NCBI GenBank assembly: GCA_035532215.1
Contig: DATKRK010000347.1
Location: 1-15,820, forward strand
Source of the DNA: JAICIG01 sp035532215
GTDB lineage: Bacteria; Planctomycetota; Planctomycetia; Pirellulales; JAICIG01
Direction: 5' to 3'
Length of the DNA: 15,820 bases
A program made the position numbers and the translations under genes. This document shows positions 1 to 6,069 of the stretch, piece by piece. The notes beneath the pieces are model-generated. The model saw nothing but the letters and a program-made list of their open reading frames with translations, searched no databases and was not told where the DNA came from. Position 1 is the first letter of the stretch, and every line of letters begins with the position of its first letter.

Positions 1-3
1 TGG

Positions 4-29
4 AAACGCACGCTGGCTGGTGCGTTTTT
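4..29 (+). terminator. Rho-independent terminator of an upstream gene outside the window
   Basis: An 8-bp perfect stem (AAACGCAC at 4-11, GTGCGTTT at 20-27) with an 8-nt loop runs directly into a five-T run at 25-29. This is a classic intrinsic terminator in the plus direction. No plus-strand gene in the window precedes it, so it probably ends a gene lying left of position 1. Confidence 0.6.
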
Positions 30-88
30 GCGGCAATTTGCCCTATGCTGAAGGTAGCTCACGACTTGCGGATCAGCAAGCTAACAGG

Positions 89-229
89 CTAGGGCCTCTT
101 CAAGTCTGAGTTGATAGGTGAGGGAGGGTGGCTGGCGGCAGAGCGAAGCGATGCGCCAGCGAACTGGGGCTTCGCGTAGGCTCTGCCGCCAGCCACCCGA
201 CTGTCAAAATGGCTTTGAAGAGGCACTAG
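89..229. repeat. Composite long palindrome carrying a GTGG-type REPIN
   Basis: The inner part is a REPIN-like doublet. An 18-bp perfect inverted repeat (126-143 and 181-198, beginning GGGTGGCTGG) encloses two arms. The left arm folds as CTGGCGGCA at 132-140 against TGCGCCAG at 152-159, with one bulged base. The outer part is a second, imperfect inverted repeat: CTAGGGCCTCTTCAA at 89-103 against the complement of the CTAG at 226-229, which reads CTAGTGCCTCTTCAA. The whole 141 bp can fold into one long hairpin. Its right boundary contains the TAG stop of yidD (226-228). It is probably a non-autonomous mobile repeat and may also stop transcription coming out of yidD. Confidence 0.7.
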
Positions 230-543
230 GGCGGATCATACCCGCCCGGGTGAAACGGATGGCAGCGGCAGATGCGCAACATTCCGCGCCAAGCGCCTCG
301 GACAGCGCCGTATTTTCGCACTGCGCCGATGAAGTAATGGCTGCACGTCGGCTCGAAGCGGCACTGGCGGCCGATGATCGGACTGAGCGTCCATTGGTAG
401 ACCCGCACTAGCACGATCAGCAGCCAACTGGGCGCCGAAGCGATCCACTGCACGACGCGCTTCGGCATGCTGGCCGAAGCGCGCGGCTCGCCGGGCTCGC
501 GGATGGCGAAGTAATCGCGCAGGGTCGCCCAAAAGCGAGTCAT
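226..543 (-). CDS. yidD: Membrane protein insertion efficiency factor YidD
   Basis: YidD is a small membrane-associated protein that helps YidC insert and fold inner-membrane proteins. The family core is clear: VYQWTLSPIIGRQCRFEPTCSHYF near residues 48-71, then AVRKYGAVRGAWRGMLRICRCHPFHPGGYDP to the end. The conserved cysteines and the HP..GGYDP ending are all present. At 105 aa it is longer than the usual 70-85 because of an N-terminal extension; Met26 (MPKRVVQW) is an alternative start. The start at 543 is preferred because its ATG overlaps the TGA of rnpA (ATGA), implying translational coupling. rnpA-yidD is the standard bacterial neighbourhood. Oddity: the TAG stop lies on the edge of the repeat at 89-229, so the original C-terminus may have been altered by insertion. 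Confidence 0.93.
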   Translation of the reverse strand: MTRFWATLRDYFAIREPGEPRASASMPKRVVQWIASAPSWLLIVLVRVYQWTLSPIIGRQCRFEPTCSHYFIGAVRKYGAVRGAWRGMLRICRCHPFHPGGYDPP

Positions 544-905
544 CGGCGGCCTCGCCGCAGCTTGCGTTCGACTTGCCGCGCCAAGTCGGAAAGCGATGCC
601 AAGAGCCGCGTCAATTCCGGCTCCACGTCTTTACGCGGAACGATCACCAGGTCGACGCCCCGCGGCAGTTCGTGCCGGCTGAGCCGGAAGGCTTCGCGCA
701 GCAGTCGCTTCCAGCGATTGCGAACTACCGCGCCGCCGACTTTGCGCGAGACGGACAACCCCAGCCGCGGATGGTCGAGCCCATTTTCGCAGCCATGGAC
801 CACGATCAGCTCGTTGGAAGCCACGCAGCGGCGGCGATAGGCGCGCTGGAAATCGGCCCCGCGGCGAATTCGGCACTCGGGCGGAAACGCGAAGCCGGTG
901 CGCAA
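540..905 (-). CDS. rnpA: Ribonuclease P protein component
   Basis: This is the protein subunit of RNase P, which binds the catalytic RNA and aids 5' maturation of tRNA. The family hallmarks are visible: FAFPPECRIRRGADFQRAYRR near the N-terminus, then RLGLSVSRKVGGAVVRNRWKRLLREAFR, which contains the RNR motif and basic helix. The frame is open back to an ATG at 1040 (166 aa), but the extra 45 residues are Thr/Pro-rich and unlike the family, and they overlap the upstream membrane-protein gene by 131 bp. A TTG at 905, just after that gene's TGA (910-912), gives 121 aa, the normal size, so I annotate from there. A GAGG lies only 2 nt before this TTG, which suits re-initiation better than fresh initiation. 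The function is secure; the start is not. Confidence 0.9.
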   Translation of the reverse strand: MRTGFAFPPECRIRRGADFQRAYRRRCVASNELIVVHGCENGLDHPRLGLSVSRKVGGAVVRNRWKRLLREAFRLSRHELPRGVDLVIVPRKDVEPELTRLLASLSDLARQVERKLRRGRR

Positions 906-909
906 AGCC

Positions 910-1209
910 TCAGGCGTCTGGTCGCTCGGGGCCGGTTCCGTCGCCGGGATCGGGCGGTTCGTCGGAGTCTGCTCGTTCGCTGGGCTCGTCACCGTCGGGG
1001 TTCGCTTGATCGGATTCAGGGGCGTTGAGCGGTTTGGCATACCAGCGATCTTCGTGCATGCGGCTCGGCGGCAGCGGGGTGCGCGCGACGCGGCGGGCGA
1101 AGCGGCCCCCCATCACGATCAGCACCACTAACCCCAGGCCGAGCAAGACGAGCGCCAGCAAGGCCATGATCAGCTTGGCTCGCATCACGGGCTCGAGGGC
1201 CCCTACCAT
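910..1209 (-). CDS. Small single-pass membrane protein with acidic tail
   Basis: This 99-aa protein is unrecognised. It has a short N-terminus, one strong membrane helix (about residues 12-34, Leu/Val/Ala/Gly-rich), a basic stop-transfer segment (RFARRVAR), then a disordered acidic tail rich in Asp, Glu and Pro. Its ATG at 1209 overlaps the TAG of the dnaJ-like gene (ATGGTAG), and its TGA is 4 nt before the proposed TTG of rnpA, so it fits a coupled cluster. The basic flank suggests the acidic tail is cytoplasmic. The competing view is that the tail region is really the N-terminus of a long RnpA. Third-position GC is lower here than in the rnpA frame, so the reading frame of 910-1040 is unresolved. 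Confidence 0.6.
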   Translation of the reverse strand: MVGALEPVMRAKLIMALLALVLLGLGLVVLIVMGGRFARRVARTPLPPSRMHEDRWYAKPLNAPESDQANPDGDEPSERADSDEPPDPGDGTGPERPDA

Positions 1210-2156
1210 CGCAGCTCTCTCCGGGGATGGACGGGATGTTTGGCGTCGATCTGCCGGATCGCTTCGAGACTCGCTTCGTCCAGCTTGGCGGGCAGCACCA
1301 CTTGCAATTCGGCGAACAGGTCGCCGGCCGGCTTGCCAGACGCGGCAACGCCGTGACCTTTGATGCGCAGCTTCTTGCCGCTGGAAACGCCGGGCGGAAT
1401 GCGCAGGGCGACCGTGCCTTGAGGCGTCGGCACGTCGACCGTGGCGCCTTCGGCCGCCTCGCGCAGCGAAACCGGCACGCGCACGTAAAGATGCTCTCCG
1501 CGTCGGGTGAACCAAGGATGCGCCGCCACGCGGACCGTCAGCAGAATATCGCCCCGCGCGCCGCCAGCGCCCGCTTCGCCCTGGCCGCGGAGGCGGATCT
1601 TTTTGCCGTCCTCGATGCCTTTCGGGATTTTGACGCTCAAAGTTTCGACCTGGCCCGAGGGCCGCGAAATGCTGAGGTGCGTCTCGCCCCCGGTGACCGC
1701 CAGATTGAAGGGGATTTGCACTTCGCTGTGCAGATCGGCGCCTGGCGCTCTTCCGGCGGCGCGGCCCCGCCGCCCCGGACCGCCTGGCGCTCCGCGGCGG
1801 AACTGCCCGAACAAATCGGCGAAGCCTCCGGCGCCCTCGCCGCCGAAGAGCTGCGAAAAATCGAATTCGGCCCCGCCTGGCCCGGCGCCGGCCGCGCGCC
1901 ATTGCGGCCCCGGTTGCGGACCGCCGCCGCCCATCTGCTCGAACGAGCTGCCGTAACGGTTGTACATCTCCCGCTTGCTGGGGTCTTTCAGCACGTCGTA
2001 AGCCGCTTGCACGGCCTGGAATTTCTTTTTGGCCGTCTTATCGTCAGGATTCACATCTGGGTGATACTTTCGCGCCAGCTTGGCATAGGCTTTGTCGATG
2101 TCGGCCTGCGAGGCATCGCGGCTCAGTCCCAATGTCTTGTAGTAGTCCTCGGCCAT
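1203..2156 (-). CDS. DnaJ/CbpA-like J-domain co-chaperone (no zinc finger)
   Basis: This is a J-domain protein that would stimulate the ATPase of an Hsp70 (DnaK) and deliver substrates. The J domain covers residues 4-70 (EDYYKTLGLSRDASQADIDKAYAKLARKY), with the essential HPD at 32-34. A Gly/Pro/Phe-rich linker follows (75-140, with FDFSQLF and GFADLFG). The C-terminal substrate-binding beta domains run from about 141 to 292 (DLHSEVQIPFNLAVTGG; KIPKGIEDGKKIRLRGQG; IPPGVSSGKKLRIKGHG). The CxxCxGxG zinc repeats of true DnaJ are absent, so it is the CbpA type (type II). The 317-aa start at MAEDYYK is chosen over an in-frame ATG 12 codons upstream because it fits the family. It is the first gene of the cluster leading to rnpA and yidD. 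Confidence 0.9.
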   Translation of the reverse strand: MAEDYYKTLGLSRDASQADIDKAYAKLARKYHPDVNPDDKTAKKKFQAVQAAYDVLKDPSKREMYNRYGSSFEQMGGGGPQPGPQWRAAGAGPGGAEFDFSQLFGGEGAGGFADLFGQFRRGAPGGPGRRGRAAGRAPGADLHSEVQIPFNLAVTGGETHLSISRPSGQVETLSVKIPKGIEDGKKIRLRGQGEAGAGGARGDILLTVRVAAHPWFTRRGEHLYVRVPVSLREAAEGATVDVPTPQGTVALRIPPGVSSGKKLRIKGHGVAASGKPAGDLFAELQVVLPAKLDEASLEAIRQIDAKHPVHPRRELRW

Positions 2157-2337
2157 ACGATTGTGGTTCGACTCTTGACGGTGTTCGCGCAAAAACGGCG
2201 GCTCACAAGCATTTTAGGTGGGCCGGCCGCCCGGCAGCAAGGCGCCTGGGCCGGGCGAATTCTATCGCTTGCGGCGCCAAATACCAAGGCCGGCAATCAC
2301 TTAGGATTAGTCAAACCGGCTGCAATCGCCGCCCGAG
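2157..2337. other. Intergenic region with GC-rich hairpin
   Basis: There is no credible gene. An 8-bp perfect stem (CGCCCGGC at 2228-2235, GCCGGGCG at 2250-2257, 14-nt loop) lies between two minus-strand genes. It could end transcription of the zinc-ribbon gene or structure the dnaJ leader. No T-run follows it on either strand, so terminator function is uncertain. Confidence 0.35.
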
Positions 2338-3078
2338 TTAACCGACAATCAGCTTGAGGCCGCTGCCGATCAGGCTGATCCCAAAAATCGTCCAGCGAAT
2401 GGCGCGCCACCCCTTGAAGCCGTTTTCGTCCTCGCTGACGACGTATGCGATGGCGATGCCGAACGCCCCCAGACCGAACAGAATGACGCACACGCCCCCC
2501 AGCATGCGCATGATCGTCTGAGTCTGCATCGAGGCGCCGCTCGAACCCTTTTTCTTTTTTGTCTTCTTGGCCGCCGGTTTCGAGGCGGCGGCCGGCTTCG
2601 CAGACTTGAGCACTACGCCCGAACCCAGCGGCGCGGCGCCAGCGGCGGGCAACGAGACGTCGCCCAGCAGATCGAGTAAATTGTTCGACGGACCGAACAG
2701 CGGATCGTTGGCCGGCGCCGTGGCGCCAAGCGGATCAGCCGCTGCCGGCGGCTGCGCCGTTGCCGTCTGTTGGGGTTTGGCCACGGCGGCCCGAGCGGCC
2801 GGAATGTGGCCCGCCGCAGCCGGGGCGCGCTGTTTGGCCGGCATCGCGGCCGGCGGTTTGCCTGCACTCGCTGCCGGGGCAGCTCGGGCTGCCGCCGGCT
2901 TTGCCGCCGCCGGGGCGAGCTTAGATGCCGGCTTGGGCCCGGCCGCGTTCGTCGCAGCGGCTTCCGCGACGATCGCCATCACCTGTCCGCAGGCTTTGCA
3001 CTTGATCTGCTTGCCGAGCAGATCTTCGCGCACCGAGTAACGCTGTCCGCAGTGCTGGCATCGGACGGAAACTGGCAT
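2338..3078 (-). CDS. Zinc-ribbon (MJ0042-like) membrane protein with Ala/Pro linker
   Basis: This is a 246-aa protein of unknown role. Residues 1-36 form a small zinc ribbon: CQHC at 7-10 and CKAC at 27-30 with the intervening 'GQRYSVREDLLGKQIK' pattern typical of MJ0042-type domains. A long low-complexity linker of Ala, Pro and Lys follows (about 40-185), ending in a lysine-rich patch. Two hydrophobic helices close the protein (about 193-214 and 229-245), separated by a short charged loop. The likely topology has the zinc ribbon in the cytoplasm on a flexible tether. The start is supported by AAGGA 7 nt upstream of the ATG. It is transcribed away from the CehA-like gene. Proteins of this design are common in planctomycetes, but I know of no assigned function. 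Confidence 0.8.
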   Translation of the reverse strand: MPVSVRCQHCGQRYSVREDLLGKQIKCKACGQVMAIVAEAAATNAAGPKPASKLAPAAAKPAAARAAPAASAGKPPAAMPAKQRAPAAAGHIPAARAAVAKPQQTATAQPPAAADPLGATAPANDPLFGPSNNLLDLLGDVSLPAAGAAPLGSGVVLKSAKPAAASKPAAKKTKKKKGSSGASMQTQTIMRMLGGVCVILFGLGAFGIAIAYVVSEDENGFKGWRAIRWTIFGISLIGSGLKLIVG

Positions 3079-3460
3079 ATCCAGGTCCTTGGCTGGAAAA
3101 ACATGCCGTCGACCCGCCCCGCGAGCGGTTCCCGAGATATCGCCGGCTGTAATCGCCTGTTCTCATGCTCGCGATGCTTGCCTCTGCTGCCGCGATCGAT
3201 GGACGGGGCCCCGCCAAAAGGTCGTGGCTGCAGCCCCCCCCCGCCTTGGCGCAATGATTATATGAGCGGTCATTGCGTTTGCCAGCATATTCATCCTTCG
3301 CTCACAATTTGCCGTCTCGCGGGGCGCCCGCGCCGCATTCATCGCAGAGCGGTGAGGCGGATGCTAGATTTGCGGGATAGGTCGTCGGCGCCTGCCCGCG
3401 GCAATCCGCGTCCAGACCGCCTCTGCCGCCGACCGTGACTCGCTCTCGAAAGGGCTGCCG
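3079..3460. other. Divergent intergenic region (382 bp)
   Basis: This region separates the minus-strand zinc-ribbon gene from the plus-strand CehA-like gene and should hold both promoters. I see no convincing -35/-10 pair. It does contain a nine-C run (3234-3242) and the inverted repeat listed separately at 3250-3277. No credible small gene was found. Confidence 0.5.
3250..3277. promoter_or_regulatory. Inverted repeat in divergent promoter region
   Basis: There is a perfect 8-bp inverted repeat, CGCAATGA (3250-3257) and TCATTGCG (3270-3277), around an AT-richer centre (TTATATGAGCGG). It stands out in a GC-rich background and sits between two divergently transcribed genes. It could be an operator for a dimeric regulator or a hairpin. 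The regulator is unknown. Confidence 0.4.
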
Positions 3461-5032
3461 ATGTTCGTCGCCAATTCGCCGTTCGCTGGCCTTCGCCGGT
3501 CGTTCAGTGCGTCGATCCTTGCGGGGTTGCTGCCGTTTCTGGCCGGCGCCGAGCTCGCCCTCGGCTGGGCGGGCGGCGGCGAATTGAAGCTGACGGTGCT
3601 CGATCCGGAAACCGGCAATCCGATGCCCTGTCGCATGCACATCGCCAACGAAAAAGGCAAACCGCAACGTGCCGGCCGCGCGCCGTTTTGGCACGATCAT
3701 TTCGTGCTGCCCGGCACGATCAAACTCAAGCTGCCCAAAGGAACGTATCAGTTCGTCATCGAGCGCGGCCCGGAGTATCTGGATCGCAACGGTTATTTCG
3801 TCATCAACAACCTGGCAAAAGACGAAAAGGTCGTCGACTTGAACCGGGCCGTGAATATGGCCGAAGAAGGCTGGTGGTCGGGCGATTTGCACATCCATCG
3901 GCCGGTCAAAGACATCGAACTGTTGATGCAGGCCGAAGACCTGCACGTGGCGCCGCTGGTGAGTTGGTCGAACGCCAAGAACGAGTGGGCCAAGCGCGAG
4001 CCGCCCGCCGAGCACGTCAAGCAATTCGACAAGAATCGCTATTACGATCTGCTGGCCGGCGAGGACGAGCGCGCCGGCGGCGAGCTGTTGTTCTTCCGCT
4101 TGCCGAAGCCGCTCGATCTTTCGGAAACGCAGCCCGAGTTTCCCTCGTCGATAAAATTCGCGCTGGCCGCGCACGAACAAACCGGCGCCTGGGTCGATGC
4201 GGCGCGGCCGTTCGACTGGGACTTGCCCGTTTGGCTCGCGGCCGGGCAGGTCGATTCGATCGGAATCTGCAACGACCACATGCGGCGCAGCTCGATGCAA
4301 ACCGACGAGGGCGACGGCAAGCCTCGCGACCGCAAGCGGCTGCCCGACCCATTGGGCAACGGCCAGTGGTCGCAGGAGATTTACTATCACGTGCTCAACT
4401 GCGGGCTGCGGATTCCGCCCTCGGCCGGCAGCGGTTCAGGCCAGGCGCCCAGCCCGCTGGGCTACAACCGCGTTTACGTCTGGGTCGACAAAGAACGCTT
4501 CAATTACGAAACGTGGTGGGAAGGCTTCAAGCTCGGCCGGGTCGTGGTCACCAACGGACCGCTGCTGCGGCCGGTGGCCAACGGCCGCCAGCCAGGCCAC
4601 GTGTTTCAGGCGCCCGAGGGCGAATCGCTCACGGTCGATGTGGCGATGAACTTCACGCTTCGCGACAAGATCAGCTACATCGAACTGGTCAAGAACGGCC
4701 GCGTGGCCCAAAGCGTGCGGTTCGAAGACATCGCCCGCACCGGGCACTTCGCTCCGCTCGAGTTCGACGAGAGCGGCTGGTTCCTGGTCCGGGCCGTGAC
4801 CGACAAGGAGGAAACCTACCGCTTCGCCTCGAGCGGCGCCTGGTACGTCGAGTTCGCCGAAGCGCCGAAACGCATCAGCAAGCGCTCGGCCCAGTTCTTT
4901 CTCGATTGGGTCGACGAGCGCGCCGGGCAAATCAAGCTCGACGACGCCGACCAGCGCCGCGAAGTGCTGAAGTATCACGAGCAGGCCAAACAATTCTGGC
5001 AAGACCTGGTCGAGCGAGGGAACGCCGATTGA
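3461..5032 (+). CDS. Secreted CehA/McbA-family metallohydrolase-like protein
   Basis: A 523-aa secreted protein. Residues 1-37 form a signal peptide (basic RR near 12, hydrophobic stretch, Ala-rich cleavage region). Residues 40-135 look like a beta-sandwich domain (GELKLTVLDPETGNPMPCRMHI... LPKGTYQFVIERGPEY). A PHP-like domain begins at GWWSGDLHIHRP (138-148), whose DLHIH resembles the first metal-binding HxH. Further family-like blocks are GAWVDAARPFDWDLPVWLA (242-260), IGICNDHM (268-274), GYNRVYVWV (334-342) and VVTNGPLLRPV (362-372). CehA and McbA hydrolyse carbaryl, but most relatives have unknown substrates, so I infer only a metal-dependent hydrolase fold. AAAGGG lies 6 nt before the ATG. 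It ends just before a REPIN and appears monocistronic. Confidence 0.8.
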   Translation: MFVANSPFAGLRRSFSASILAGLLPFLAGAELALGWAGGGELKLTVLDPETGNPMPCRMHIANEKGKPQRAGRAPFWHDHFVLPGTIKLKLPKGTYQFVIERGPEYLDRNGYFVINNLAKDEKVVDLNRAVNMAEEGWWSGDLHIHRPVKDIELLMQAEDLHVAPLVSWSNAKNEWAKREPPAEHVKQFDKNRYYDLLAGEDERAGGELLFFRLPKPLDLSETQPEFPSSIKFALAAHEQTGAWVDAARPFDWDLPVWLAAGQVDSIGICNDHMRRSSMQTDEGDGKPRDRKRLPDPLGNGQWSQEIYYHVLNCGLRIPPSAGSGSGQAPSPLGYNRVYVWVDKERFNYETWWEGFKLGRVVVTNGPLLRPVANGRQPGHVFQAPEGESLTVDVAMNFTLRDKISYIELVKNGRVAQSVRFEDIARTGHFAPLEFDESGWFLVRAVTDKEETYRFASSGAWYVEFAEAPKRISKRSAQFFLDWVDERAGQIKLDDADQRREVLKYHEQAKQFWQDLVERGNAD

Positions 5033-5044
5033 GTTGCCGACCAA

Positions 5045-5096
5045 GTAGAAGCGGCATCCCTGCCGCTTTCGAAACGCGGCAGGATGCCGCGTCTAC
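5045..5096. repeat. GTAG-headed REPIN (inverted REP doublet)
   Basis: The element begins GTAG (5045-5048) and ends CTAC (5093-5096). Each arm is a perfect 6-bp hairpin (GCGGCA/TGCCGC at 5051-5066 and 5076-5090). The loop is TCCC in the left arm and, read on the opposite strand, TCC in the right arm. The two arms are inverted copies of each other differing at about three positions. A GTAG head followed by a hairpin, in inverted pairs, is the architecture of REPINs. It lies 12 bp after the stop of the CehA-like gene and may also act as its terminator. Confidence 0.75.
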
Positions 5097-5168
5097 GCTT
5101 TTCGACAGGAAATGCTGGGGTAAAACCGAAAATAGACGCACGCAGCCTGGCGCACTATCCTTGACGGT

Positions 5169-5423
5169 ATGGCTGCAAAGCGCGGGCAACCCAAAAAGCG
5201 AGGCCCCAAGCAGGGCGTCAAGCACCAGCCCGGCCGCGGCCATGACCGAAAAAGCGCCGTCGCCAAGAAGAAAAGATTCGCGAAGAAAGCAGTTGAAAAA
5301 CGCAAGCGGGCCGAAGAGGATGCGAAGAAAGCTTGGGCGGAATACGACGCGCGGCCCGAAGAGATCCAACGACTCCTCGGGTCCGCCGGATATCCACGCG
5401 CTGCGAGGCCGAAAGATGACTAG
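5169..5423 (+). CDS. Small Lys/Arg-rich protein, possible nucleic-acid binder
   Basis: This is an unrecognised 84-aa protein. The first 50 residues are extremely basic (KRGQPKKRGPKQG, then KSAVAKKKRFAKKAVEKRKR). The KRGQP and KKRGPK stretches loosely recall AT-hooks but lack the exact RGRP core. The second half is more acidic and probably helical (AEEDAKKAWAEYDARPEEIQRLLG). The composition suggests binding to DNA or RNA; this is inference. Its TAG at 5421-5423 overlaps the ATG of the next gene by 8 bp, so the two are likely translated together. No good ribosome-binding site precedes the ATG. Confidence 0.6.
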   Translation: MAAKRGQPKKRGPKQGVKHQPGRGHDRKSAVAKKKRFAKKAVEKRKRAEEDAKKAWAEYDARPEEIQRLLGSAGYPRAARPKDD

Positions 5424-5961
5424 TCGAGTGCGCCGCAACCATCGCCAGCCGCCGCACGATGCGGATGAGATCGAACGGCTTTATGTGAAGCTGTTGCGAG
5501 CGTTCTACGAGAAGCCGAATCGCAAAAGCGCTTTGGCCGTCGCGGCGACGTTGAAAAGCGCTTTAGCCGCGCGGCCCGAGTTTCAGGATTCGATTCGGGC
5601 GGAAGAAATCCGCTCGTTACTCGCCGAGCTCCACGGCGATCTGGCCGCTGCAGCTCGTTGCCGAGAAGCGGAGATTCGCAAAATCCTTGAGTTGTACAGT
5701 CAGGCCGTCAACACCACGAGCTGGGAGTACGTGCATCGGCAATACGGTTTCGCCGACGTCGCCGACCGACTCGACTTGCTGGCGGCGCTGTACGACAAGC
5801 AAGGCGATACAGAGCGGGCGATCGCTACGTTACGAGAATCGAAGCACTGGTGCGAGTCTCATCAGGTTCCTTTCGACGGGCAGGATCTGCTCGACGAGCT
5901 CTCGAAAGCCTCTCCGGCGCCTGCCCGGCGCCAGCGGCGAGAAACTGCTCAGCGGCGGTAA
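5416..5961 (+). CDS. TPR-like helical protein, function unknown
   Basis: This is a 181-aa protein that appears mostly alpha-helical. The region from about residue 100 to 145 (YGFADVADRLDLLAALYDKQGDTERAIATLRESKHW) looks like a tetratricopeptide-type helix pair (LAALYDKQGDTERAIATL). The N-terminal region (residues 20-70) also resembles helical repeats. Such folds mediate protein contacts. Both ends are basic (N-terminal RVRRNHR, C-terminal RRQRRETAQRR). A GAGG lies 8 nt upstream of the ATG, inside the preceding basic-protein gene, which it overlaps by 8 bp. I infer that the two products work together, but no known system is recognised. Confidence 0.7.
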   Translation: MTSRVRRNHRQPPHDADEIERLYVKLLRAFYEKPNRKSALAVAATLKSALAARPEFQDSIRAEEIRSLLAELHGDLAAAARCREAEIRKILELYSQAVNTTSWEYVHRQYGFADVADRLDLLAALYDKQGDTERAIATLRESKHWCESHQVPFDGQDLLDELSKASPAPARRQRRETAQRR

Positions 5962-5972
5962 TGCTTGCGCCA

Positions 5973-6069
5973 AAGTAGCAGGCTCACTCCGTGAGCCGTC
6001 GCCAGCCCTGTGAGATGGCAGCCATCAATCACAAGGCCGGTTACGGCACGCGGAGCGCGCCTACTACTT
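5973..6069. repeat. GTAG-headed REPIN between convergent genes
   Basis: Two inverted arms of about 31 bp (5973-6003 and 6039-6069) both read AAGTAG-N-AGGC on their own strand. Each folds as a 7-bp hairpin with a TCC loop: GGCTCAC/GTGAGCC in the left arm and GGCGCGC/GCGTGCC in the right. The arms differ at several positions, but pairing is kept: an A-T pair in one is a G-C pair in the other, and a T-A pair is replaced by a G-T wobble. It lies between two convergent genes, and its right arm contains the TAG stop of the YbhG-like gene (6064-6066). It could double as a bidirectional terminator. Confidence 0.75.

Noticed and set aside
1227..2357. Plus-strand frame of 376 codons opposite the dnaJ-like gene
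   Set aside because: It is antisense to a clear J-domain protein and shows no recognisable features.
3302..4390. Long minus-strand open frame (362 codons) opposite the CehA-like gene
   Set aside because: It mirrors a well-supported secreted protein, has no family features and arises from GC-rich antisense codon bias.
3688..5415. Plus-strand frame, very Arg/Ala-rich, running through the CehA-like gene into the TPR-like gene
   Set aside because: Only its end (from ATG 5416) is coding. The upstream part is an out-of-frame reading of the CehA-like gene with extreme arginine content.
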